DNA of 64,000 bases from Akkermansiaceae bacterium (GTDB lineage: Bacteria > Verrucomicrobiota > Verrucomicrobiia > Verrucomicrobiales > Akkermansiaceae). Shown one piece after another: positions 1-8,552 of the stretch. The DNA lies in assembly GCA_024233135.1 (NCBI GenBank), contig JACKPZ010000009.1, positions 62,001-126,000 of the forward strand, read 5' to 3'. A program made the translations under genes and the position numbers. Numbering within the stretch: position 1 is the first letter of the stretch; each line of letters opens with the position of its first letter. A model generated the notes under the pieces. The model saw only the letters and a program-made list of their open reading frames with translations, was not told the DNA's origin and did not search any database.

Positions 1-565
1 CGGCGGCGTCCGTGACACGCAGATCCCCGCCGCGGAGTTCGCAGGTTACCGCGAGCGGATCGGGGAAATCCAGCGGCAGCGAATACGCCAACTCCCCATT
101 CGTGGCGGAAAGTGTTTCGATATAACTGATGCGAAGGCGCTTGGTCCCATCCGCGGGAACCGGATAGACCCGCGTGCGATAGACATTCCCCTCCTCCCGC
201 TCGACGATGCCAGGGTCGATCAAGAGTCGCTTCACCGTTTCATAGGCGGTTCGAGCCCGTTCCTTCTCGACCGCCACGCCCGCGCGCATCGCGCCGTTCA
301 CCTCGAGCGCGTATCCGGAGACCGTGGCTCCCGGCGGCAGCCCGAGCGCGAACTCGCCCTCCACCGCCCGCGGCCCGCTGTTGCGGAAATTCAATTCCAG
401 TGTGGTCTCCGCCACGTCCCCGGCGAAGCGGACGCCGATCCTCGCCTCCTCGATCCGCAATTCCTTCACCGACCCGTCGTCCTGCCTCACCGTCATGCGC
501 GGCGCCTGGGCCGCGCCGATGGCTTGCAGGGCCACGAGGAGCCCGAGAAGAAACGTGGTTTTCAT
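1..565 (-). CDS. VIT-domain secreted protein (C-terminus beyond window)
   Basis: Partial gene: 188 N-terminal residues are visible and the frame is open to the window edge. The start ATG at 565 is followed by a signal peptide (MKTTFLLGLLVALQAIGAAQ). Residues about 25-170 match a vault/inter-alpha-trypsin (VIT) domain: a beta-rich stretch with 'VEGEFALGLPPGATVSGYAL', 'VEKERARTAYETVKR' and 'GNVYRTRVYPVPADGTKR'. In this family a VWA domain often follows, but that part is not visible. The start overlaps the stop of the upstream gene (562-1266) in an ATGA, so the two are probably co-translated. The role is unknown; an extracytoplasmic adhesion or complex-assembly function is inference from the domain. 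Confidence 0.85.
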   Translation of the reverse strand, partial: MKTTFLLGLLVALQAIGAAQAPRMTVRQDDGSVKELRIEEARIGVRFAGDVAETTLELNFRNSGPRAVEGEFALGLPPGATVSGYALEVNGAMRAGVAVEKERARTAYETVKRLLIDPGIVEREEGNVYRTRVYPVPADGTKRLRISYIETLSATNGELAYSLPLDFPDPLAVTCELRGGDLRVTDAA

Positions 566-1266
566 GGCGATTTGGAAACAGCTCCCACCACATCCGCGCG
601 CACGAACAACAGGATCCTGCGGTCCGCAGCCGGCACCGGCTTGTCCGTCCGCGGGGTGATGGCGGAAACGAGTTGGAACTTCCCGGGGCGGAGGTCCAAG
701 GAAATCCGTGTCCGGCAGGTTTCATAGACCGGCATCCGGCGCGAGGCGTCTCCCCATTGGTCTTTGTATTCCGTCCAAGTCTCGAAACGGAGGGGACGCA
801 CGATCTCGGAGATGAGGTGCAGATCGATCATCTTCACCTTCCAATCGATCGTCGGTTTGATTTCGAGTGTCACACCGGCATTCCGCGTCTCGAAAGCGGA
901 GATATAGCGATGCATGGGATTGCCATAGGCCGAAACGGGGGGCGGCGCCGGCGTCATCGAATGGTCCGGAAACTCCAGCGCGCCGAATTCCGTCGGAAAG
1001 ATCTCCTCGCGGAGCGAACCGGCGCTCGCACCCTCCCCGCTGCGGCAGGTGAGCACGCAGGTTTCCACGATTTCCGCCTTGCCCTGCTTGGCGAGAGCCA
1101 TGGCCTTGGCATGCAGCGCGGCTCCGCCCGCCTCCGGGTCTTTCAATAACTCCGTCATCACCGGATGGGCCATGCCGATGAACTGAAGACTCACGCGCAC
1201 GTTCGACGTGAGGGTATCCGCCGCGCAGATCCCACAGGTGAGCCACATGAGAAACGAGACCTTCAT
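562..1266 (-). CDS. small secreted secretin-core-like protein, copy 2
   Basis: 234-residue protein with a short signal peptide (MKVSFLMWLTCGICAA); a GTG one codon upstream is an alternative start. Its central and C-terminal part carries landmarks I associate with the C-terminal core of type II/III secretins of this phylum: an 'FIGMAHPVM' first strand, a 'SGEGAS' turn where secretins have SGQxA, 'EEIFPTEF', then 'FETRNAGVTLEIKPTI' with 'IDLHLISEIV', and a final 'ILLFVRADVV' strand. No N-terminal N0/N1 ring-building domains are present. It is a divergent paralogue of the gene 15 nt upstream (1282-2067) and overlaps the VIT gene by 4 nt. The secretin relationship is motif-based and would need a profile search; pore formation is not implied. 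Confidence 0.7.
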   Translation of the reverse strand: MKVSFLMWLTCGICAADTLTSNVRVSLQFIGMAHPVMTELLKDPEAGGAALHAKAMALAKQGKAEIVETCVLTCRSGEGASAGSLREEIFPTEFGALEFPDHSMTPAPPPVSAYGNPMHRYISAFETRNAGVTLEIKPTIDWKVKMIDLHLISEIVRPLRFETWTEYKDQWGDASRRMPVYETCRTRISLDLRPGKFQLVSAITPRTDKPVPAADRRILLFVRADVVGAVSKSP

Positions 1267-1281
1267 CACCGTGGGTTTCCA

Positions 1282-2067
1282 TCAACGCCCGGTGACGACC
1301 ACATCCGCACGCACGAAGACCATCAGCTTGCGTTTGAAGTCCGGATGTCCCTTTTCGTCCTTCGGAGAAAGGGCGGCCATCAGCATCGGTTTCCCGGGGG
1401 CGAGGGTGGCGCTGGTGTTGAGACGGAGGGTGTACATCGTCGGCATCTGGACTGGTGCGCTGCCGCGCTCGTCCTTCCACTCCGCCCACACCGTGTTGCC
1501 GACGTGATAGACGATCTCCGGCACGAAACGCAGGTCGATGATCATGTCGTCCTCACTGAGCGTCGGTTCGATTTCGAGCGTGGACCCGAGGTTGCGGGTT
1601 TCGAAGGCGGTCGGCGTGGGTCCGGTGGCGAAGTCGCGGCGGGCGGATCTCGCCTTTTCCTCGTCCTCCTTGCTCTTGAAGTGAATGTCGGACGGCAGCT
1701 CCGCCGGCTCGTATTCCGTCGGATAGATGAACTCCTCGATCGACTCGGAGGTCGCCTTCTGCCCGCTGCGGGCGAGGCACATCATGGTTTCGACGATGCC
1801 CGCCTTACCGTCCTTGACCAGTTGCGCGACCTGCTTGCGCAGCTCCGTGTCATTCGCCGCGGGCTTCTCTCCAAACATCAACTCGGTGAATTGCTCATGG
1901 GAAACCTCGATGAACTCCGCCACCACTCGGACCTGTTTCGGCAGCCGGTCCGCCTCGAATTCACCGAGCGGATCGAACTCCGGAGTTCCCACCTGCGCAT
2001 GCGACAATAGAACCCCCGACACCCACCAACAAGCCGCGACAACCCCGGAACGAAGCATGGTTTTCAT
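1282..2067 (-). CDS. small secreted secretin-core-like protein, copy 1
   Basis: 261 residues from the ATG at 2067 (a TTG two codons upstream is in frame), beginning with a signal peptide that ends near 'LLSHAQ'. Secretin-core landmarks are clearer than in its paralogue: 'VVAEFIEVSHEQF', 'MCLARSGQKAT', 'EFIYPTEYEPAELP', 'FETRNLGSTLEIEPTLSED', 'IDLRFVPEIVYH' and 'KLMVFVRADVV'. It lacks N-domains and is about half the size of a working secretin. It is first of three minus-strand genes (this one, its paralogue, then the VIT protein) with short gaps or overlap, which suggests one operon and possibly one envelope complex. Confidence 0.72.
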   Translation of the reverse strand: MKTMLRSGVVAACWWVSGVLLSHAQVGTPEFDPLGEFEADRLPKQVRVVAEFIEVSHEQFTELMFGEKPAANDTELRKQVAQLVKDGKAGIVETMMCLARSGQKATSESIEEFIYPTEYEPAELPSDIHFKSKEDEEKARSARRDFATGPTPTAFETRNLGSTLEIEPTLSEDDMIIDLRFVPEIVYHVGNTVWAEWKDERGSAPVQMPTMYTLRLNTSATLAPGKPMLMAALSPKDEKGHPDFKRKLMVFVRADVVVTGR

Positions 2068-2146
2068 ATGCAACCCGGACGCTCGCAGAACCAGCGCGGC
2101 GAGACGAGGGAAAAAGCATTACCGCACGACGGACTGAAGTCCGGGA

Positions 2147-3385
2147 CTACGATTCGTCATCGGAGTCCTTGAGAACCTCGCGGACTTCTTGGATGAGTTG
2201 TTGGACGGCGCCGAGCAGTTCGGCGGTTTCGCGGCGGGTGGTGATGCGCCAGCCAGGAGTGGCGAGGTTCTCCTGATCGGCGGCGTCGAGGGCGCGGAGG
2301 GCGTCGCGGAGGCAATCGCGGGACTTTTTGAGGCGGACGAGCGTGTCGCCGGCGAAGAGCGGATCGGGCGGCCAGGGATCGTCGTCATCATGGCCGAGCG
2401 CGCCGCCGAGTTTCACCGCGGCGAACTGGACGCCCCATGCGATTTCGCGCAGCGGGTGTTCCTCCGGAGCGCTTCCTGGCAGCCATGTCTCGACCTCGGT
2501 GTGGAGGCGGGCGGCCAGGTCCATCGCACGGTCGAGAAGCGCGGGACGACGGGGTTCGGCGGTTTCTTTCCATGACTCGGATTCCATATCTTCCACGGCC
2601 TCGGCGGCGGCGGCGTTCATTTCCTCGATCCACGCGGCCTGTTGCGCGAGCTGCTCGGGTGTGGGCTCGGGCTCGGGCGGCATGCCGGACTCGCGGCGCA
2701 GGCGTTCGCGTTCTTCCTCGTAGATGACGTCGAAGTCGATCTCCTCGCGGCCCTCGCGTTCGATGCGGGCGGTGACGCGGTCGAGGAGGCGGTCCATCCA
2801 CTCGGCCTCGGCGTCGGCCTCCGCCTCGGCGGCGCTGCGGGGCGCGTCGTCATCGAAGTCGTCGTCCGCATCAGCCACCAGCGACCCGAGACGGTCCATG
2901 AAACGGGTGAGCGCCTCGGCGTTTCGCGCGCGCTGGAGTTCCTCCTCGGCTTCGTCCATCACCCAGGCGGGTTCGGGATCGACTTCGAGTTCGAACGCGG
3001 CGGACTCGATGACGACCCGGCCGTTCGGGATGCTGAACCATTCGAGATAGAGGCTGTTCGCCCAGTGCCAGGGGAAGGGTCGCTTCGCCTTGTAACATTC
3101 CACCACCTCGTCCATCGACACCTCGGGCACCTTGACCTTGCGTGAGGCGGTGATGTCGCCGACGACACCCTGCTGGCGGGTGGCGAGGCCTTCCGGAGCT
3201 CCCGGCGAGGGCTGCGGATTGGTGAATCGGAGAAGGTGGCCGGCGAGATCGGCCCATGCGTTTCCTTCGAGCTCGAGCTCGACCGGCTCGTCGCGACCGA
3301 CGAGCCAGATGCGGCCGGTGACCCGGCCTTTGCGGCGGTTGTCGATCTCCCCGCGGACCACTTGTTCATCGATGCGCCATGCCAT
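2147..3385 (-). CDS. conserved-looking acidic hypothetical protein
   Basis: 412 residues from ATG 3385 (MAWRIDEQVVRGEIDNRRKG); the frame stays open upstream but this ATG fits best. The N-terminal 130 residues look globular, with beta-rich 'GRVTGRIWLVGRDEPVELEL' and 'HWANSLYLEWFSIPNGRVV'. The rest is helical and very rich in Glu/Asp, with acidic clusters such as DADDDFDDDAP and GHDDDDPW. No signal peptide or membrane segment, so it is probably cytoplasmic. I do not recognise the family. Codon use matches the neighbours, so it is very likely a real gene. A 12-bp direct repeat lies about 110 nt upstream. Confidence 0.75.
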   Translation of the reverse strand: MAWRIDEQVVRGEIDNRRKGRVTGRIWLVGRDEPVELELEGNAWADLAGHLLRFTNPQPSPGAPEGLATRQQGVVGDITASRKVKVPEVSMDEVVECYKAKRPFPWHWANSLYLEWFSIPNGRVVIESAAFELEVDPEPAWVMDEAEEELQRARNAEALTRFMDRLGSLVADADDDFDDDAPRSAAEAEADAEAEWMDRLLDRVTARIEREGREEIDFDVIYEEERERLRRESGMPPEPEPTPEQLAQQAAWIEEMNAAAAEAVEDMESESWKETAEPRRPALLDRAMDLAARLHTEVETWLPGSAPEEHPLREIAWGVQFAAVKLGGALGHDDDDPWPPDPLFAGDTLVRLKKSRDCLRDALRALDAADQENLATPGWRITTRRETAELLGAVQQLIQEVREVLKDSDDES

Positions 3386-3494
3386 GGCGGCAGCTTGACG
3401 GCGGTTCCGGCCGACGCCAAGCCGCCAGGTTTTTCCAAATCCGGAAACGGGGGGCACGAAACGCACGAAGCGGATGCCGAACGCAGCGTCGGGA

Positions 3495-3524
3495 TCGCAT
3501 TTCGCAACGCGGTCGCATTTCGCA
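3495..3524. repeat. two 12-bp direct repeats, 18-bp period
   Basis: tcgcatttcgca occurs exactly at 3495-3506 and at 3513-3524, separated by 6 nt; a third partial copy of the half-site (cgcattt) follows. Tandem copies on one face of the helix upstream of the 3385 start are consistent with a regulator site, but this is inference. Confidence 0.5.
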
Positions 3525-3683
3525 TTTCCGAAGGGATCCGGCGGGATGCGAAACGAGCGGGCGGCCCGGGTCTCGGAAAACCCCCACGTTGCAGGGAAAT
3601 CCGGCCCTGTGCCGGGTGCGGAAGATGCCGCTCCTCACGCCATCGCGGAATGTCGCGGATGGCAGGGAGACTGCATGTTGGTT

Positions 3684-3719
3684 ATCGGGTGGAACGCGGA
3701 TTTCGCGCCTCCACCCGAT
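3684..3719. repeat. inverted repeat / hairpin upstream of a small ORF
   Basis: atcgggtgg (3684-3692) pairs perfectly with ccacccgat (3711-3719), and inside it cgcg (3695-3698) pairs with cgcg (3704-3707). It ends 29 nt before the ATG at 3749. There is no T-run on either side, so it is not an intrinsic terminator. It may be a 5'-UTR structure or an operator. Confidence 0.5.
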
Positions 3720-3748
3720 CCGACAACCCCAAACCCGATGTTCCCCCG

Positions 3749-3964
3749 ATGATCTCCGACACGACATGGATCCGACAGGAGCTGCCCGATGTGGCGCGGC
3801 TGTTTGAAGACGAATGCAGGACCGAATCCGAATACCGCGGCAGGCCGGTGAACGAGCACGATCCGGTGGTGCGGACGCGGGTGGCGGACCGGCTGCTCAA
3901 CGGAGCCGGCGAAAGGATCCGCCGCAGGATGATCCGCCGCGGGGTGTTTCCGGAAACGGAATGA
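3749..3964 (+). CDS. small basic/acidic hypothetical protein
   Basis: 71 residues from ATG 3749 (MISDTTWIRQELPDVARLFEDE), ending TGA at 3964. It is highly charged, with an Arg-rich C-terminal third (GERIRRRMIRRGVFPETE). Codon third positions are as GC-rich as in the neighbours, which supports coding, but there is no recognisable domain. It sits 79 nt upstream of the toxin-antitoxin pair in the same direction. Not recognised; it may be a chance ORF. Confidence 0.4.
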   Translation: MISDTTWIRQELPDVARLFEDECRTESEYRGRPVNEHDPVVRTRVADRLLNGAGERIRRRMIRRGVFPETE

Positions 3965-4043
3965 AAGCCGGGACTACGAGGCGGCCTTGGAGAAGCTTTT
4001 CCAGGTAGTTGACGGGAAGCCAGCAAACCAGCAAACTTCCTCC

Positions 4044-4346
4044 ATGAAAACCACTTTCGATCTCCCCCCCGAACTGGTTCGGGAGCTGAAACTACGGGCC
4101 GTGCATGAGGGCCGGAAACTCAAGGACGTGGCGGCGGATCTGTTGAAACGCGGCCTCGCCGGACCGGAGACGACTGCAAAGTCCCTGCCCGCCAAGCCGA
4201 AGATCGTCATCCAAGCCAGCGGGCTGCCGGTGGTCCGCTGCAAGGCGAATGCTCCGGCCAAGCGGATGACTGCCGGCGAGTTGCTCGCGCTTGAGCAGGC
4301 AAGCCTCGATCAGGAAGATCTCCAACGCCTTGGCCATGCTCTTTGA
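4044..4346 (+). CDS. ribbon-helix-helix antitoxin, VapB-type
   Basis: 100 residues from ATG 4044; the N-terminus 'MKTTFDLPPELVRELKLRA' followed by 'LKDVAADLLKRGL' is a typical Arc/MetJ-like ribbon-helix-helix DNA-binding fold (residues 1-38). The C-terminal half ('KRMTAGELLALEQ') is probably the toxin-neutralising tail. The gene overlaps the downstream PIN toxin gene by 11 nt, the usual antitoxin-first order. VapB-type antitoxins commonly bind their own operator, so autoregulation is likely but not shown here. Confidence 0.82.
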   Translation: MKTTFDLPPELVRELKLRAVHEGRKLKDVAADLLKRGLAGPETTAKSLPAKPKIVIQASGLPVVRCKANAPAKRMTAGELLALEQASLDQEDLQRLGHAL

Positions 4347-4788
4347 CTCCAACGTCTGGCTGGCGCTCACCTTCTCCGCCCACCCGCACCATGCTTTGGC
4401 GAAGAAGCTCTTCACCGAAGCAAGCGCCGAACATCCCGCCTGCTTTTGCCGAGCCACCCAGCAGAGTTTTCTTCGCCTCGCGACCACTCCGGTCTTGCTC
4501 AAGGCCTACGGTGCCGAGGGGCTCACGAATCAAGATGCCTCGAAACTGATCCAAATCCTCTCCAGTCTGTCCCCCGTCAGCACACTTGAGGAACCTTCCG
4601 GTCTCGAACCCCACTGGCTTGAGTTGGCCGGGCTGAAAACCGCTTCTCCGAAGGTCTGGATGGACGCCTATCTCGCCGCATTCGCCATTCTCCATGACGT
4701 GCGGTTCGTCACCCTCGACAAGGATTTCCAGACCTTCGAAAAAGAGGGACTGAAATTGAGATTGTTGGGAACGGAAGATCGATCATAG
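4336..4788 (+). CDS. PIN-domain ribonuclease toxin, VapC family
   Basis: 150 residues from ATG 4336 (MLFDSNVWLAL), overlapping the antitoxin by 11 nt. PIN acidic residues visible are Asp4, Asp110 (in 'WMDAYLAAFA') and Asp128/Asp130 ('VTLDKDF'). The second conserved position is Gln43 in 'CRATQQSFLRL', where many PIN domains have Glu; related toxins also show Gln here. VapC toxins are Mg2+-dependent endoribonucleases acting on RNA in the cytoplasm. Full length, with no frameshift. Confidence 0.87.
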   Translation: MLFDSNVWLALTFSAHPHHALAKKLFTEASAEHPACFCRATQQSFLRLATTPVLLKAYGAEGLTNQDASKLIQILSSLSPVSTLEEPSGLEPHWLELAGLKTASPKVWMDAYLAAFAILHDVRFVTLDKDFQTFEKEGLKLRLLGTEDRS

Positions 4789-4857
4789 ATGGCGGTCGGG
4801 GGTCCAACGGTCAGGCGGGCGCGCCCTGCCGGATGACGCCCGTTGCGGAACGGGGGG

Positions 4858-6156
4858 TCAGGCGAAGACCTCCTTCACCGCCTCGCCTTTGTCGGCGACC
4901 TTGAAGGGGCGGCCGCTGGGGGACATGACGATCTGGGTGGTGTAGAGGCCGAGGGCGTGGGCGATGGTGGCGTTGAAGTCCTGGACGGTGACCATGCCGT
5001 CCTTGACCTTCGAGCCGGAGCTGTCGGTGAGGCCGTGTTTGTAGCCGCCCTTGACGCCGCCGCCGGCGAGCAGGCAGGAGAAAGCGGAGGGGTGGTGGTC
5101 GCGACCGCCGTTGTGGTCGGTATTGATCTCGGGCGTGCGGCCGAACTCGGTGGCGACGACGACGAGGGTTTCTTCGAGTTTGCCGCGCTTTTCGAGGTCG
5201 GTGATGAGGGCGGCGTAGGCGCGGTCGAACTCTCGGCAGCGGCCTTCGACGCCGGTGAAGTTGTCATAGTGGGTGTCCCAGCCGCCGAGCTGGACCTGGA
5301 CGAAGCGCACGCCGTGATCGACGAGGCGGCGGGCGAGCAGGCAGCCTTGGGCGAAGCGGCCGTTGCCGTAGAGCTTGCGGGTGGCCTCGGATTCCTTGCG
5401 GATGTCGAAGGCGTTGAGATCCTCGGAGTTCATGAGGGAAACCGCCTCGCGGTAGAGGTCCTCGTAGGCCTTGACGTCGGCGTTCGGGTATTGCTCGTGG
5501 AAGCGGCGGTTGAGCTTGTCGGCCAGGGAGAGGCGGCGTTGGAAGTCTTCTTCGGACACGCCGCTGCCGCGGTGGGAGTCCTTGAGCCCCTCCTCCGGGC
5601 TGCCGATGGGGGCGGCGGAGAACTTCGCGCCGAAGAAGCCGCCGCCGGTGAGTTCGGGCGAGGAGTCGATGGCGACGTATCCGGGAAGCTCGGGGTGGAT
5701 GCGGCCGCCGAGTTTCACCGCCCATGCGCCGAGCGACGGGTGCTGGATGGTGCCGCGCATGGCATAACTCGTGTGCATGATATAGGAACCCTGCTCGTGG
5801 GCTCCCTGGGTGGAGTTCATCGAGTTGATGACGCAGACCTTGTCCATGACCTTGGCGGTCTCGGGCAGGTAGTGCCCCACCTGGACGCCATCGGCCTTGG
5901 TGGAGATGGCCTCGGTTTTCCCCATGATGTCCTTTTTCTTCGGCTTGGGGTCGAAGGTGTCGACGTGGCTCATGCCGCCGGACATGAACAGATAGATGAC
6001 GTGTTTCGCCTTGGCATCGGGCCGGACGTTGGCGGCGGAGGCGAAGCTGCCGCCGAACACCGGCACGAGGTGCACGCCCAGCAGGGTGCGCGCCGCGTTG
6101 GAAAGGAAGTGGCGGCGGCTGAGTTCGTCGGAACGGAGGAAGGGATCGGAGCTCAT
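4858..6156 (-). CDS. DUF1501 sulfatase-like secreted protein with Tat signal
   Basis: 432 residues from ATG 6156. A twin-arginine-type leader ('SRRHFLSNAARTLLG', residues 13-27) is followed by a DUF1501 domain: 'KHVIYLFMSGGMSHVDTFDPK', 'AHEQGSYIMHTSYAMRGT', 'LVVVATEFGRTPEIN' and 'GRDHHPSAFSCLLAGGGVKGG'. DUF1501 is related to the alkaline phosphatase/sulfatase fold. It starts 4 nt after the stop of the DUF1549/DUF1553 gene; this pairing is characteristic of Planctomycetes and Verrucomicrobia, with an unproven role often linked to polymer use. Exact function unknown. Confidence 0.93.
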   Translation of the reverse strand: MSSDPFLRSDELSRRHFLSNAARTLLGVHLVPVFGGSFASAANVRPDAKAKHVIYLFMSGGMSHVDTFDPKPKKKDIMGKTEAISTKADGVQVGHYLPETAKVMDKVCVINSMNSTQGAHEQGSYIMHTSYAMRGTIQHPSLGAWAVKLGGRIHPELPGYVAIDSSPELTGGGFFGAKFSAAPIGSPEEGLKDSHRGSGVSEEDFQRRLSLADKLNRRFHEQYPNADVKAYEDLYREAVSLMNSEDLNAFDIRKESEATRKLYGNGRFAQGCLLARRLVDHGVRFVQVQLGGWDTHYDNFTGVEGRCREFDRAYAALITDLEKRGKLEETLVVVATEFGRTPEINTDHNGGRDHHPSAFSCLLAGGGVKGGYKHGLTDSSGSKVKDGMVTVQDFNATIAHALGLYTTQIVMSPSGRPFKVADKGEAVKEVFA

Positions 6157-6160
6157 GGGT

Positions 6161-8062
6161 TTATTGCAGGAAGAGAAACTCGGAGGACATGACGAGGGAG
6201 GAAACGATGTTGCGGCAGCCGTCCTCGCCGCGGCCGCGGAGTTCCTCGAGCATCCAGCCCATCTCCTCATCGGAGGGCGGGCGGCTGAGGATGGTGATGT
6301 AAAGGCGGCGCACCTTTTCGGCGTCCGAGCTGGCGCCATCGAGGGCGCGGTAGAGGTGGGCGTCCGTGTTGTTGACGAGTTTCTCCTGCACGACGCCGTT
6401 CATCAGGGAGAGCACCTGGCCGACGTTCGGCTCGCGGCTGGAGGCATCGACGACCTCGCGGTCCGACGCGCCGAAGAGATAGAGCAGGTGGTCGCGCGGG
6501 GCGGGCGAGGGCAGCTCGGAGGCGCGGACGAGCGCGTTTCCGCCGTAGCTGCGGCCCTGCTCCATCATCGACATCGCGCCGCCGCCTTGCGCGGGCGAGT
6601 CGTCATGGATCTGGCGCACGAGTTTGGCGAAGTAGTCGCGCACGGCCTGCTCGGACTTGAGAGCGAGCACCTCGCGGGACAGCTCGGGCATGGTCTTGCG
6701 GCCGACGAGGACCGGCTTGCCGTCGAGCATCACGCGCTGCTCGAGTTTGCGCACCGGCTTGCGGTCCGGATCGCCGGCGGCGAGCGTGATGAGCGAGTCC
6801 CAGATCTGCTCGGCGGAGAGGCGCTCGATCTTGCGGCCGTGGAAATCGTCGCCGCCCTCGACCTGCGACGGGTTCGGGTTGGTGGCGAACTGGAAGGTGC
6901 GGGTCAGGAACAGCACGTGTTGGAAATCACGAAGATCGTATTTCAACTCGACCATCAGGGAAGAGAGCAGCCGGGCCATCTCGGGATGGTGGGTTTTCTC
7001 CGGCGGGCGGTATTCATCGACGGGTTCGTAGAACGCGCGGCCCATCACGCGCCGCCACATGCGGTTTGCGATGACGGCTGCGAAACGATCGCCGGTGCGG
7101 TCCACGAGCCACTCGGCGAGCTGCTCGCGACCATCGTCGCCCTTGTCTCTCTCGGACATGCGCACGGTTTTTCCGAAGGGCGTGCGGGCGCCAACGGTCT
7201 CGCCGGGGTCGCCATCGCGGTATTGGTAGTCGGACGGCAGGTCGATCCGACCGTCACCGCCACCGGCGAGCGACAGACCGTAGACCTTGTCCCAGAGCAG
7301 GCGGGCGACGCGGTATTCGCGCGAATTCCGGCGCTCGTCGTCGGAGAGCTCGCGCCACAGCGGCTCCATGTAGCGCTGGCGCATTTCATGCTGGCCGTGG
7401 GTGAAGGCGGCGAGTTCGTAGAAATCCATGCGCTCGGTGGTGCCGAAGGGATCGTCATGGCATTGCGCGCACTCCATCCGCGCGCCGAGGAAGATGCGCA
7501 TCGTGTTCGAGAGGTTGTCGAGCGGCATGCCGCGGTCGCGGACGTAGTAGCCGACAGCGGCGGACTCCGGGTCCCAGCCGTCACCGGACGAGGCGAGGAG
7601 GCTTCGCGTGAACTCGTCCCATGGCATGTTGTCCGCCATCGCCGTGCGCACCCAGTCGCGGTACGGCTCCAGGGTGGCGCGGCCATTGGCCGGGCGGTCG
7701 GTGACGCGCAGGAGGTCGAAGACCCAGTTGCTCATGTGGCTCGAATAGCCCGGGGACTTCATCAGATACTCGACGAGTTTCTCGCGTTTCTGCGGATCGT
7801 CGGTCTCAAGGAAGAAGATCGCTTCCTCGGCGGTGGGGATGCGGCCGACGGCGACGAGAAACACGCGCCGCAGGAACGTCGCGTCGTCGGTCACGTCCGG
7901 AACGGGCAGCGACTTCTTGCGGTAAAACGCGGCGACCTGACGGTCGATCTTGAGCGCCATTTCCTGGAGTTTCGCCGGATCCTGATCGGCCCGGAGCGTT
8001 CCGGGGACAAGCAGGCAGGCGGCGAACGGCAGGGTTCGGAGAGTATGAGAGAAGCCGATCAT
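6161..8062 (-). CDS. DUF1549/DUF1553 secreted protein
   Basis: 633 residues from ATG 8062, with a signal peptide (MIGFSHTLRTLPFAACLLVPGTLRA, given as residues 1-25). The N-terminal half is DUF1549 (residues about 35-240, 'YLMKSPGYSSHMSNW', 'GARMECAQCHDDPF'). The C-terminal half is DUF1553 ('VIANRMWRRVMGRAFYEPVD', 'LYLFGASDREVVDASSREPN', 'RLYITILSRPPSDEE'). The CAQCHD motif resembles a c-type haem site, but there is no separate cytochrome domain as in many relatives. It lies between a Nudix gene (7-nt gap) and the DUF1501 gene (4-nt gap), so the three form an operon. Confidence 0.93.
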   Translation of the reverse strand: MIGFSHTLRTLPFAACLLVPGTLRADQDPAKLQEMALKIDRQVAAFYRKKSLPVPDVTDDATFLRRVFLVAVGRIPTAEEAIFFLETDDPQKREKLVEYLMKSPGYSSHMSNWVFDLLRVTDRPANGRATLEPYRDWVRTAMADNMPWDEFTRSLLASSGDGWDPESAAVGYYVRDRGMPLDNLSNTMRIFLGARMECAQCHDDPFGTTERMDFYELAAFTHGQHEMRQRYMEPLWRELSDDERRNSREYRVARLLWDKVYGLSLAGGGDGRIDLPSDYQYRDGDPGETVGARTPFGKTVRMSERDKGDDGREQLAEWLVDRTGDRFAAVIANRMWRRVMGRAFYEPVDEYRPPEKTHHPEMARLLSSLMVELKYDLRDFQHVLFLTRTFQFATNPNPSQVEGGDDFHGRKIERLSAEQIWDSLITLAAGDPDRKPVRKLEQRVMLDGKPVLVGRKTMPELSREVLALKSEQAVRDYFAKLVRQIHDDSPAQGGGAMSMMEQGRSYGGNALVRASELPSPAPRDHLLYLFGASDREVVDASSREPNVGQVLSLMNGVVQEKLVNNTDAHLYRALDGASSDAEKVRRLYITILSRPPSDEEMGWMLEELRGRGEDGCRNIVSSLVMSSEFLFLQ

Positions 8063-8069
8063 GGGTTTT

Positions 8070-8507
8070 TCAGCGATCCGGCACTTTAGCCGGTTGAGCG
8101 GGGGAGTCAACGGAGCGGGAGCCCACGCGATGACGGAGCGAGTCGAGAATCGGGACGTCCGCGGGGGCCCATTCGAGGGAATCCAGAGCATCCGGAGCAC
8201 ACCAGTAAACGGCGTCATGCTCATGCGGGTGGAACTCTCCGCCGACGATGCGGCAGAGGAAGGGGTGGAGCCGGATGGACGTCGAACCGTAGTCCCAGTC
8301 CACCGGATCGAGGGCTTCGCCGACGGAAACATGAATGGCCAATTCCTCACGGAGTTCCCGGATCAGGGCGTTCGGAAGACTCTCGCCCGCGTCCACTTTC
8401 CCCCCCGGAAATTCCCATAGACCGCCGAGGTGTTTTCCTTTCGGACGCCGACAGGCGAGAAACCGACCTTCGCCGTCCTCGATGATGCCGCAGACAACCT
8501 CAATCAT
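8070..8507 (-). CDS. mutT: MutT-like Nudix pyrophosphohydrolase
   Basis: 145 residues from ATG 8507 (MIEVVCGIIEDGEGRFLACR). The Nudix box runs from residue 36 to 58 ('GKVDAGESLPNALIRELREE'), with the catalytic Arg-Glu and Glu-Glu pairs intact; the usual late Gly is Ala. The 'KGKHLGGLWEFPGGK' approach is typical of MutT, which hydrolyses 8-oxo-dGTP to the monophosphate. Substrate assignment is by similarity only. First gene of the minus-strand operon with DUF1549/DUF1553 and DUF1501, though there is no obvious functional link with them. Confidence 0.85.
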   Translation of the reverse strand: MIEVVCGIIEDGEGRFLACRRPKGKHLGGLWEFPGGKVDAGESLPNALIRELREELAIHVSVGEALDPVDWDYGSTSIRLHPFLCRIVGGEFHPHEHDAVYWCAPDALDSLEWAPADVPILDSLRHRVGSRSVDSPAQPAKVPDR

Positions 8508-8552
8508 ATGCTTCGTCCAATCTCCGGGCGCACCCGGAATCCTCGACAACCT

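Larger units (their letters stand above)
3386..3748. other. 363-nt intergenic stretch with a direct repeat and a hairpin
   Basis: Gap between a minus-strand gene starting at 3385 and a small plus-strand ORF at 3749. I see no convincing gene in it. It holds a 12-bp direct repeat (3495-3524) and a long inverted repeat (3684-3719), described separately. No clear promoter boxes were found. Confidence 0.6.

Noticed and set aside
5996..8089. 697-aa open frame on the plus strand
   Set aside because: Antisense to the DUF1549/DUF1553 and DUF1501 genes, both of which are clearly real.
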